Positions 1 to 6,123 of a DNA stretch of 6,614 nt are shown piece by piece. Made by a program: the position numbers and the translations under genes. The notes under the pieces were generated by a model that was given only the letters and a program-made list of their open reading frames with translations, was not told the DNA's origin and made no database searches. The stretch is from NCBI GenBank assembly GCA_012797915.1, contig JAAZOE010000394.1, positions 1 through 6,614 of the forward strand. The letters run 5' to 3'. The DNA comes from Candidatus Zixiibacteriota bacterium. GTDB taxonomy: Bacteria > Zixibacteria > MSB-5A5 > GN15 > JAAZOE01. Positions within the stretch are counted from its first letter, which is position 1; each line of letters opens with the position of its first letter.

Positions 1-573
1 GGCTCCAACCCGGTGCTGGCGTTCGCCTTGGCCGCCGGCGGCCTTCTGCACAACAGCCTGGGAATTCCGATCGCCCTGGGAGCAATCTGCGGAATCCTCC
101 TCATCGAAGGATTCGTCATTACCACCTTGGATGCGGCCGTCCGGCTGAACCGCTACCTGTTTGAGGAATTCTGGAATCTGATATTCCCGACCGTTCCGAA
201 AATAATGACCAGATTCTGGTTCAATTCCGGACTATCGGTCGTCATCATGTTCCTGATGGCCTATTTCAACGCCTTCAAATTGATCTGGCCCTTGTTTGGG
301 TCGACCAATCAGCTTCTGGCCGCCCTGGCCCTGATTGCCGTCTCGGTTTGGCTGAATCTTCGCGGCAACCGAAGCTGGTTTACCCTGATTCCGGCCATGT
401 TCATGGTCGCCACGACATTGGCGTCGCTTTCAATTCTCTTGGTGGGGACCTATCTGCCGGCCAAAAATTTCGCCTTAATCATTGCCGATATTCTCCTGAT
501 TGTCCTGTCATTGGGTGTGATCGGGCTATCAATCAAGACCTTACGCGGTTTACGGAAAGCCGCTCGGATTTAG
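1..573 (+). CDS. cstA: CstA-family transporter, C-terminal part (5' end outside window)
   Basis: This is an inner-membrane carbon starvation protein of the CstA family. Characterised members (E. coli CstA and BtsT/YjiY) take up pyruvate or peptides; the substrate here cannot be read from the sequence. The frame is open from base 1, and 190 residues plus the stop are visible, roughly the last third of a family protein. Numbering from the first codon, the family-typical TTLDAAVRLNRY stretch lies at about 41-52 and WPLFGSTNQLLAALAL at about 96-111. About five hydrophobic segments are visible, near 21-41, 72-92, 100-118, 130-151 and 158-179, followed by a short basic tail (KTLRGLRKAARI). No intrinsic terminator is seen after the stop, and 90 bases separate it from the next gene. 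The family call is firm; the symbol is a family name and not proof of E. coli CstA function. Confidence 0.88.
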   Translation, partial: GSNPVLAFALAAGGLLHNSLGIPIALGAICGILLIEGFVITTLDAAVRLNRYLFEEFWNLIFPTVPKIMTRFWFNSGLSVVIMFLMAYFNAFKLIWPLFGSTNQLLAALALIAVSVWLNLRGNRSWFTLIPAMFMVATTLASLSILLVGTYLPAKNFALIIADILLIVLSLGVIGLSIKTLRGLRKAARI

Positions 574-663
574 TTGTCTCCCTGACTTTCTCGGGCCATC
601 GGGAAATTTCATAATAGATTACCGTTTAATAGGTTAAGGTTTTACCGGCGCCTGCCGATACCT

Positions 664-2256
664 GTGGAGAACGAGCATCGGTGCGCGCGTATGAAGATAT
701 TACACCTTGATTCACGTTCGATTTTGCCCCGGGTGGAATCTCTGTATCTGATTTCCCGGACGATTGTCATTTTGGGCATCGCCGGGTACCTCCTCCTCGG
801 TTCTCTGGCCAGACAGAATGTCTACCAATTACTTGTGATGTTGGGGGTAGAGGCGATTCTTCTGGGCATTTCGATCTATCTCATTCGCCAACGGCACCAG
901 TATAACGCACTGTATCATCTGGCGACATTGCTGATCGACGTCGCCATATTTACGGTCTTGACCCGCTTCACCGGCGGTATGGCCTCAGACTTCTATCTGT
1001 TCTATTTCCTGGCGGTCTCGCTGGGAGCCTACATCCTTTCCACGCCGGCGATCAGTATTTTAACCGGTTTGATCGTGGTAGGGTATATCGGGGCCAATTT
1101 CGACACTATCGGCCTTATCAGCCCGATGAATCTGAGTATCCGTTCCGGCCTGATCTGTTTTTACGCCATCACGGTCAATTTCGTGGCCGACCATATCCGC
1201 CGTTCCGAAGGCCGGCTGTTGAATCTGTTCAATACGCTGAACAAACGGACCAGCGAGCTGGAAAAAATGCATGTCCAGATGGAAATGGTGTACGAGAACA
1301 GCCGAATCCTGGCCGGGATGATGGATTTTGACGAGATCATCGAAGAAATCCTCAAAATCGGCGAAAAGGTCCTAGATTACCCCGCTCTGGGAATCATGCT
1401 GGTCGGGCCGAACGACAATCTGATCTACCGCGGCCGGTTGATCGGCGGGCAGAAAAACATCAAGTTGAAGGCGGTCTCTCCGCAATCCATGGAAATGGCC
1501 TATCGGGTGGCCCGGGAAGGGGAGGCGGTCCGGATTGTCGATTTGGCCCGTCGGACCGATTATGAACCGCTGTTGAAATCGGCCCGGTCGGCCATGATGG
1601 TGCCGATGATCACCTACGGCAAGACGACCGGATTGCTTCTGGCCGAGTCCCCCCGCCAGGGGGCGTTCGAGGAACAGGATGAACGGTTCCTGTCGGTGTT
1701 GGCCCGCTCTGCGGCCATGGCGATGGAAAACGCCATCCTCCATCGGAAAACCGAGGAGTTGACCATTATCGACGACCTGACCGGCGTGTTCAATTACCGC
1801 TATTTTTCGGACAAGATTAAGGAAGAAAAGAAGCGCGCCGTGCGGTATGAACAGCCGCTGTCGCTCATCATGGTCGATATTGACTCCTTCAAACAGGTCA
1901 ACGACAACTACGGCCATGAGATCGGCAACCTGGTACTGGTCGGGCTGGTGGCGGTCATCAAGCGGAGCATCCGCGACGTCGATATCCTCTGCCGGTACGG
2001 GGGCGAGGAATTCATTGTCATTCTCCCCAATACCCTCGAACGCGAAGCTTGCAAGATTGCCGAGCGGATTCGGGGCGAGGTGGAAGCCGCCCAGTTCGGC
2101 GGCGGTGGCGGTATCCCGGCGATGCACGTGACCGTCTCGGTCGGGGTCAGCAGTTTCCCCGAAAACGGCCTTGGTCACGAGGAGTTGATCAATGCCGTTG
2201 ACCAGGCGATGTACCGGGCCAAGGGGTCAGGCAAGAACGCCGTCTGTACCGTTTGA
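664..2256 (+). CDS. Membrane-anchored GAF-GGDEF cyclic dinucleotide synthase (diguanylate cyclase family)
   Basis: GGDEF enzymes normally join two GTP into c-di-GMP. From the GTG at 664 the protein has 530 residues. It shows six hydrophobic segments (about 26-46, 53-74, 83-101, 108-125, 128-146, 159-177), a short helical linker (180-210), a GAF domain (about 212-357) and a GGDEF domain (about 365-530). Visible motifs are DDLTG at 370-374, metal-ligand D405 in VDIDSFK, GGEEF at 446-450 and an RxxD inhibitory site (RDVD, 437-440) five residues before it. N422 in GHEIGN replaces the usual Asp that contacts guanine (PleD D344), so nucleotide preference is uncertain. The membrane part, with GGMASDFYLFYFLAV at 104-118, resembles the N-terminus of PilS-type histidine kinases. 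The start is undecided: an in-frame ATG at 691 would remove nine residues, and neither start has a clear ribosome-binding site. The GAF ligand is unknown. Confidence 0.9.
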   Translation: MENEHRCARMKILHLDSRSILPRVESLYLISRTIVILGIAGYLLLGSLARQNVYQLLVMLGVEAILLGISIYLIRQRHQYNALYHLATLLIDVAIFTVLTRFTGGMASDFYLFYFLAVSLGAYILSTPAISILTGLIVVGYIGANFDTIGLISPMNLSIRSGLICFYAITVNFVADHIRRSEGRLLNLFNTLNKRTSELEKMHVQMEMVYENSRILAGMMDFDEIIEEILKIGEKVLDYPALGIMLVGPNDNLIYRGRLIGGQKNIKLKAVSPQSMEMAYRVAREGEAVRIVDLARRTDYEPLLKSARSAMMVPMITYGKTTGLLLAESPRQGAFEEQDERFLSVLARSAAMAMENAILHRKTEELTIIDDLTGVFNYRYFSDKIKEEKKRAVRYEQPLSLIMVDIDSFKQVNDNYGHEIGNLVLVGLVAVIKRSIRDVDILCRYGGEEFIVILPNTLEREACKIAERIRGEVEAAQFGGGGGIPAMHVTVSVGVSSFPENGLGHEELINAVDQAMYRAKGSGKNAVCTV

Positions 2257-2280
2257 TTCCCCCCATCAAAATAGTATATT
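2253..2280 (+). promoter_or_regulatory. Candidate sigma70-like promoter for nagZ, possibly giving a leaderless mRNA
   Basis: TTGATT (2253-2258) and TATATT (2275-2280) are separated by 16 bases. They match the TTGACA and TATAAT consensus at four and five of six positions. The -35 element overlaps the stop codon of the GGDEF gene. Transcription would begin near 2286-2288, on or next to the nagZ ATG at 2288, which has no Shine-Dalgarno sequence. This was read by eye, and AT-rich hexamers occur by chance. Confidence 0.35.
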
Positions 2281-2287
2281 ATCCGAC

Positions 2288-3274
2288 ATGGAAACGACCC
2301 GGCCATATCCCGGACGCTTTTTCATCGCCTCGTTTCCCGAACCGCTCCCGTCCGACCGGACGTTGCGGTACATCCTCGACAACCGGCTCGGCGGTCTTAT
2401 CCTCTTTGCCGACCATTGCCATGATCCCCATGGTCTAAAGAGTTGGCTCGGCGATTTCCTGGCGACAGCTCCGGACCCGCTCATCGTTGCCGTCGACCAG
2501 GAGGGAGGACGAGTCTGCCGTTTCCGCAAGTCGTTTCCATCGCTCGAATCGCCACGCCAGTATCGTGTCGCGGGCGATCCGGATCGATACCAATCCGACC
2601 TGGCGCTTGTCTGTGAACGGTTAAAAGCCATCGGTATCAATTTGAATCTGGTCCCGACCGTCGACCTGTTCGACAGCGCCCCAGGGCATGTTCTGGACGA
2701 ACGGGCGTTTTCCGATGATCCCGAAGTCGTCGCCCGCTTTTCGCAGGCGACCGTCGAGGTACATCATCGGTTCGGCTTGGCGACCTGCGCCAAACATTTT
2801 CCCGGTCTCGGGCGAAGCGCCGGAGACCCGCATATGGTGCTGTCAACGGCCGATCTGACGGAAGAAGATTTCCAGCGGATTGAACTGGTTCCCTTTCGGG
2901 CGGCCATGGAGGCCGGAGTCGATACCGTCATGGTCACCCATCTGTCGGTCCCAAAGGTTGATGACGTCCCGGCCGTCATTTCCACCAAGATGATCACTGG
3001 ATGGTTGAAGGGGCTGCTTGCGTTTCCCGGGCCGGTTATCACCGATGACCTGCTGATGCGCGGCGCTCAAGAAGCGGGACCCCTGCCGTTGACGGCGGTG
3101 AATAGTTTCAAAGCCGGCGCCGATCTGCTTCTCTTCGGACGGGATCTGGAAAAAACCCGACGTGCCTATGATGCCTTTGCGTTATCTTGGGAATCCGGCG
3201 AATTCACCCCGGCCCGGATGACCGACGCCCAATCTCGAGTTAGGCGATTGCTGAAAAGAATCGCGGCCGGATAA
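2288..3274 (+). CDS. nagZ: Beta-N-acetylhexosaminidase, NagZ type (glycoside hydrolase family 3)
   Basis: NagZ removes the non-reducing GlcNAc from GlcNAc-1,6-anhydro-MurNAc (with or without peptide) in the cytoplasm during peptidoglycan recycling. The protein has 328 residues, close to the usual NagZ length of about 340, with a single GH3 TIM-barrel domain and no signal peptide. Key motifs are VDQEGGRVCRFR at 69-80 (substrate pocket), KHFPGLG at 169-175, the acid/base Asp-His pair D180 and H182 in GDPH, and ITDDLLMRGA at 251-260, where D253 is the expected nucleophile. Two details differ from the enterobacterial form: Leu replaces the second His of KHFPGHG, and DPH replaces DSH; the catalytic residues remain. 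I chose the ATG at 2288 because the frame upstream (from 2192) lies inside the GGDEF gene and encodes nothing NagZ-like. It lies 31 bases after that gene and 63 bases before anmK. Confidence 0.88.
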   Translation: METTRPYPGRFFIASFPEPLPSDRTLRYILDNRLGGLILFADHCHDPHGLKSWLGDFLATAPDPLIVAVDQEGGRVCRFRKSFPSLESPRQYRVAGDPDRYQSDLALVCERLKAIGINLNLVPTVDLFDSAPGHVLDERAFSDDPEVVARFSQATVEVHHRFGLATCAKHFPGLGRSAGDPHMVLSTADLTEEDFQRIELVPFRAAMEAGVDTVMVTHLSVPKVDDVPAVISTKMITGWLKGLLAFPGPVITDDLLMRGAQEAGPLPLTAVNSFKAGADLLLFGRDLEKTRRAYDAFALSWESGEFTPARMTDAQSRVRRLLKRIAAG

Positions 3275-3288
3275 GGGAATAAGGATAC

Positions 3289-3306
3289 CCGGACCATGGT
3301 GTCCGG
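3289..3306. repeat. Perfect inverted repeat (6-bp arms, 6-base loop) in the nagZ-anmK spacer
   Basis: CCGGAC (3289-3294) and GTCCGG (3301-3306) are exact inverted repeats around CATGGT. The element lies between the nagZ stop and the anmK ribosome-binding site. No T-run follows, so it is not a standard terminator. It could be an mRNA hairpin that tunes anmK expression or protects a processed end, or an operator; it could also be chance in GC-rich DNA. Confidence 0.45.
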
Positions 3307-3320
3307 AGCTTCCGTCGATC

Positions 3321-3327
3321 AAGGAGG
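3321..3327 (+). promoter_or_regulatory. Strong Shine-Dalgarno sequence that fixes the anmK start
   Basis: AAGGAGG is a near-perfect anti-16S match, ending 10 bases before the ATG at 3338. The in-frame ATG at 3296 has no such site and lies in the loop of an inverted repeat, so 3338 is preferred. It is the only clear Shine-Dalgarno site seen among the gene starts in the window. Confidence 0.8.
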
Positions 3328-3337
3328 ATGTCGGCAT

Positions 3338-4579
3338 ATGAATCGGTGGTCGAAGATTGTCTCCCGAAAAACGCTCACGATCCTGGGGATGAATTCCGGA
3401 ACCTCGGCCGACGGCGTTGATCTGGCAGTCATTCGTCTGACCGTGGGAAAATGGAGTCCGAAGATCATGGTCCTTGACGGAGCCATGGTTCCGTTTTCCC
3501 CGAGGCTCAAAACCGATCTGGAAAAGCTCATCGGTCAATCGGCGGTGGAGGTGGCTGATCTGGCGCGAGCCCATATGGCATTCGGGATGCATCTGGGACA
3601 GACCGCCAGGCGTTTTCTCGATCGACGCAGGCTGAAGGTCGACCTGATCGCCTCCCACGGCCAGACAATCGGTCATTTCCCCGGCCGTAAGAAATCATTC
3701 GGTCTTTCTGTCGGAGCGACGGTTCAACTGGGCGACGGAAGCGCCATCGCGGCCGAAACCGGCCTTCCGGTGGTGTCCGATTTCCGCGCCGCCGATATCG
3801 CCGCCGGCGGGGAAGGCGCCCCGCTGACCCCCTTTGTGAATCATCTTCTGTTCGGGGCCAGGACCAGAAGCCGAATCGTGGTGAATATGGGCGGGATTGC
3901 CAATTACAGTTATCACCCTGCGGGTGGATCGCCCGAGGATATACGCGGCGGCGATTGCGGTCCCGGCAATACCCTGTCTGACCTGGCGGCGCGGTTACTT
4001 TTTCATAAGCCGTATGATCGAGGCGGACGGATTGCCCGCACCGGGACACCCATAGAAGAGGTCATTGCCGGTATCGAGAAAGCCAACGCCCGGCGGGGCC
4101 GCTCGGCGGGACGGGAGCAGTTCGATATCGACCTGTTTGCCCGACTGGTCTTCACCGCCCGCCGCCGAAGGGGAACCAACGCCGATATCGTCGCTTCCAT
4201 AATGGAGGCGACCGCCGGGCTGATCCATCGGTCGCTCAAGCCGTATCTGGCCGATGAACGTCTCGAAGCCGTCTATCTTACCGGCGGTGGCCGCAAGAAT
4301 CAGTTTCTTCGCCAACGATTGTGCGCCTGTCTCTCGCCGTGTTCCGTCTTACCCATCGAAACGCTGGGATTCGACGGTGACCTGCTGGAAGCGGTCAGTT
4401 TTGCCGTGCTGGGGGGATGTTTCGTGACGGGGATACCGTCGAGTTTGCCGCAGATAACGGGGACCCATACGATGGCCATCGGGGGAAAATTGTCGCTGCC
4501 GCCTGAGAGAAGGCCGAATAAATCGCATCGCCGCGGATCTAAACAACCGGGGAAAACGGCCGATACAAGAATAAAATAG
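3338..4579 (+). CDS. anmK: Anhydro-N-acetylmuramic acid kinase
   Basis: AnmK uses ATP and water to open the 1,6-anhydro ring of anhydro-MurNAc and phosphorylate it, giving MurNAc-6-phosphate in the cytoplasm. The protein has 413 residues from the ATG at 3338; family members are usually about 370. It belongs to the ASKHA kinase fold. Motifs in order are GMNSGTSADGVD (17-28, phosphate-binding loop), ASHGQTIGHFPG (105-116), VQLGDGSAIAAETGLPVVSD (129-148), DIAAGGEGAPLTPF (153-166), NMGGIANY (183-190), GGDCGPGN (204-211) with catalytic base D206 (E. coli D182), AGRE (257-260), YLTGGGRKN (313-321) and GFDGDLLEAVSFAVLG (344-359). About 25 Lys/Arg-rich residues follow the conserved end (388-413) and have no clear role. 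It follows nagZ, whose product supplies its substrate, and ends three bases before the spoIID-like gene, so the three are probably cotranscribed. Confidence 0.93.
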   Translation: MNRWSKIVSRKTLTILGMNSGTSADGVDLAVIRLTVGKWSPKIMVLDGAMVPFSPRLKTDLEKLIGQSAVEVADLARAHMAFGMHLGQTARRFLDRRRLKVDLIASHGQTIGHFPGRKKSFGLSVGATVQLGDGSAIAAETGLPVVSDFRAADIAAGGEGAPLTPFVNHLLFGARTRSRIVVNMGGIANYSYHPAGGSPEDIRGGDCGPGNTLSDLAARLLFHKPYDRGGRIARTGTPIEEVIAGIEKANARRGRSAGREQFDIDLFARLVFTARRRRGTNADIVASIMEATAGLIHRSLKPYLADERLEAVYLTGGGRKNQFLRQRLCACLSPCSVLPIETLGFDGDLLEAVSFAVLGGCFVTGIPSSLPQITGTHTMAIGGKLSLPPERRPNKSHRRGSKQPGKTADTRIK

Positions 4580-4582
4580 CGG

Positions 4583-5863
4583 ATGAAAATGATTCACGTA
4601 TTGAAGATAAAATCGTACTTGGCCCGGCTTTCAGCAGCCGTTCTCTTGATCGCCTTGCTATGGGGATGCGGAGGCGTGCCGTCGGTTTCGGAGATGGCCC
4701 CGCCTTCCAGCCGTCTGCCGTTTGTGGCCGTCCTTTTGGATAATACCGCCCGGGAACACGGCGTCGCCGCGGTCGATGATGGTCAGCTGTCCATCGATTG
4801 CTATAAAGACGACCAGCACTCCGTCTATTTTTCGCGCAAGGAAATCCGCATCAAGGCGTCGCGGAAGACGCTGGAGCTGTACAACAGCGACGGCTACCTG
4901 CTGGACGACGATATCGACCGGATTCTGGTCGCGCCGCGCGGCAAGGAGAGGATTCTGGCCTATGACGGCAAGCCGTACCGCGGCCTGCTGGAAATGACCG
5001 CCTCCTCCGGCCAAATAGTCCTGGTCAATCTCGTCTATGTCGAAGACTACCTCAAGGGCGTGGTGGCGCTGGAAATCGGCCCCAGTCAGGAGGATCAGAT
5101 CGAGGCGGTCAAGGCCCAGGCGATTGCCGCCCGCACCTACGCCATGGCCCACCTGGGGCAGTTCGGTCCCGACGCCGGATACGACCTCAAGGCCGATGTT
5201 GCCGACCAGGTCTATGGCGGGGTGGCGGCGGAAACCGATCTGGTCAGCCGGGCCGTCGAAGCCACTGCCGGACAAGTGGCCGTCTACAACGACAAATTGA
5301 TTAACGCCTATTATCATTCCACCTGCGGCGGAGCCACCGATGATATCGAGGATGTCTGGGACAAGAACCCCCAGCCATACCTGGTAAGCGTCAGCGACAA
5401 CGATGCCTGCCGCATCTCCAAATACTTCACCTGGCGGGAACAATACACCGCAGACCAGATCGTCTTGCGATTGAACCAGTATCTTACTCAGGAGCGCGGT
5501 GAGCAAGTGAACGTCGGCAAACTGACCGATATCCGGGTGGGATCGCGCACGCCGGGCGGACGGGTGGCCTCCATTATCTTCGAGACCGCCTCCGGGCACT
5601 ACATTTTCAACAAGGAAAAGGTCCGCTGGGTCATCAAGCAGAGCGACACTCCCGATGCCATCCTCCGGTCGGCCCGGTTCAGCCTCGAGGTCAAGAAAAA
5701 CGGGGCCGGGGAAATCACTCAGGTTATCTTTAATGGTGGCGGCTGGGGGCATGGCGTCGGGATGTGTCAGATGGGGGCCAAGGGCATGTCCGAGCGGGGC
5801 GTCACCTGCGATTCGATCCTCGCGCTGTACTATCAGGGCACGAAGCTAAAAAAGTTGTATTAG
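4583..5863 (+). CDS. SpoIID/LytB-domain lipoprotein, probable lytic transglycosylase
   Basis: SpoIID proteins cleave peptide-free peptidoglycan glycan strands and leave 1,6-anhydro-MurNAc ends. The 426-residue product begins with a basic, hydrophobic signal segment (8-28) and a lipobox LWGC with C29 as the lipidated residue, so it should be membrane-anchored outside the cytoplasm. The SpoIID domain covers about 130-426: VEDYLKGVVALEIGPS at 153-168 with E164 aligned to the catalytic Glu of B. subtilis SpoIID (E88), VKAQAIAARTYAMAH (176-190), YYHSTCGGATDDIEDVW (243-259) and GGGWGHGVGMCQMGAKGM (385-402). C248 and C276 could form a disulfide or bind metal. No other sporulation gene is visible, so a general wall-remodelling role is more likely than sporulation. 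The start lies three bases after the anmK stop with no clear ribosome-binding site, suggesting translational coupling. A second in-frame ATG at 4589 is possible. Confidence 0.88.
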   Translation: MKMIHVLKIKSYLARLSAAVLLIALLWGCGGVPSVSEMAPPSSRLPFVAVLLDNTAREHGVAAVDDGQLSIDCYKDDQHSVYFSRKEIRIKASRKTLELYNSDGYLLDDDIDRILVAPRGKERILAYDGKPYRGLLEMTASSGQIVLVNLVYVEDYLKGVVALEIGPSQEDQIEAVKAQAIAARTYAMAHLGQFGPDAGYDLKADVADQVYGGVAAETDLVSRAVEATAGQVAVYNDKLINAYYHSTCGGATDDIEDVWDKNPQPYLVSVSDNDACRISKYFTWREQYTADQIVLRLNQYLTQERGEQVNVGKLTDIRVGSRTPGGRVASIIFETASGHYIFNKEKVRWVIKQSDTPDAILRSARFSLEVKKNGAGEITQVIFNGGGWGHGVGMCQMGAKGMSERGVTCDSILALYYQGTKLKKLY

Positions 5864-5887
5864 CCATTCACCAGCGCTAATCTTGCC

Positions 5888-5915
5888 GGGCGGCTGCTTT
5901 AGCCGCTCTTTTTTT
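5888..5915 (+). terminator. Rho-independent terminator after the spoIID-like gene
   Basis: GCGGCT (5890-5895) and AGCCGC (5901-5906) pair across the loop GCTTT. The stem can extend by a G-U pair and a G-C pair to eight pairs (5888-5908). Seven T residues follow at 5909-5915. It starts 25 bases after the stop codon and ends the nagZ-anmK-spoIID transcript before uvrA. No A-run lies on the other side, so it looks one-directional. Confidence 0.85.
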
Positions 5916-5928
5916 GCCTGCGGTAGCG

Positions 5929-5934
5929 TATAAT
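5929..5934 (+). promoter_or_regulatory. Consensus -10 hexamer TATAAT upstream of uvrA
   Basis: A perfect TATAAT lies 14 bases after the terminator T-run. The expected -35 position falls within the end of the terminator (about 5906-5911, CTCTTT) and matches poorly, and no extended -10 TG is present. If used, it would give uvrA a 5' leader of about 180 bases. Confidence 0.3.
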
Positions 5935-6019
5935 GTGATTCCACAAATACGGAACCGGGCGGATATTGTCATGGCGGCCAAGAGGTAAACCGGTCCGGAC
6001 AGGGATTTCCACTTTCCCT

Positions 6020-6048
6020 TTGCCCGCGGCCGAAATTTGGCATATATT
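6020..6048 (+). promoter_or_regulatory. Candidate sigma70-like promoter for uvrA
   Basis: TTGCCC (6020-6025) and TATATT (6043-6048) are separated by 17 bases, matching the consensus at four and five of six positions. Initiation near 6055 would leave a leader of about 70 bases before the uvrA ATG. A small GC hairpin, CCGGG-TTG-CCCGG (6050-6062), lies at the predicted initiation point. No LexA box of the Proteobacterial or Gram-positive type was recognised here. Read by eye only. Confidence 0.4.
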
Positions 6049-6123
6049 TCCGGGTTGCCCGGCCGGATCGGGTCCGAGCGGAGTACGCCCAAATGGAAAC
6101 GGATGGTTTGAAAGTGACCGACC

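Noticed and set aside
545..563. GCGG...CCGC hairpin at the end of the cstA-like gene as a terminator
   Set aside because: It has only four paired bases, an 11-base loop, lies inside the coding sequence and has no T-run.
574..663. Promoter for the GGDEF gene in the 90-base gap
   Set aside because: AT-rich pieces such as CATAAT (610-615) and TTTAAT (625-630) occur, but neither has a -35 match at a workable distance, so no promoter is called.
1372..2178. A 268-codon open frame on the minus strand
   Set aside because: It is antisense to the GAF-GGDEF coding region and has no recognisable motif; a product of third-position GC bias.
3296..3337. Upstream in-frame ATG (3296) as the anmK start
   Set aside because: It lacks a ribosome-binding site and lies in an inverted repeat, while the ATG at 3338 has AAGGAGG at good spacing and begins just before the conserved kinase loop.
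4658..5752. A 364-codon open frame on the minus strand
   Set aside because: It lies wholly antisense to the spoIID-like gene, which has clear domain motifs. The translation is low in complexity (runs of Val, Asp, Gly) with no recognisable domain, as expected from the codon bias of the plus strand.
5864..6123. LexA (SOS) operator upstream of uvrA
   Set aside because: Neither a CTGT-N8-ACAG nor a GAAC-N4-GTTC type site was found by eye; other lineage-specific LexA motifs cannot be excluded.
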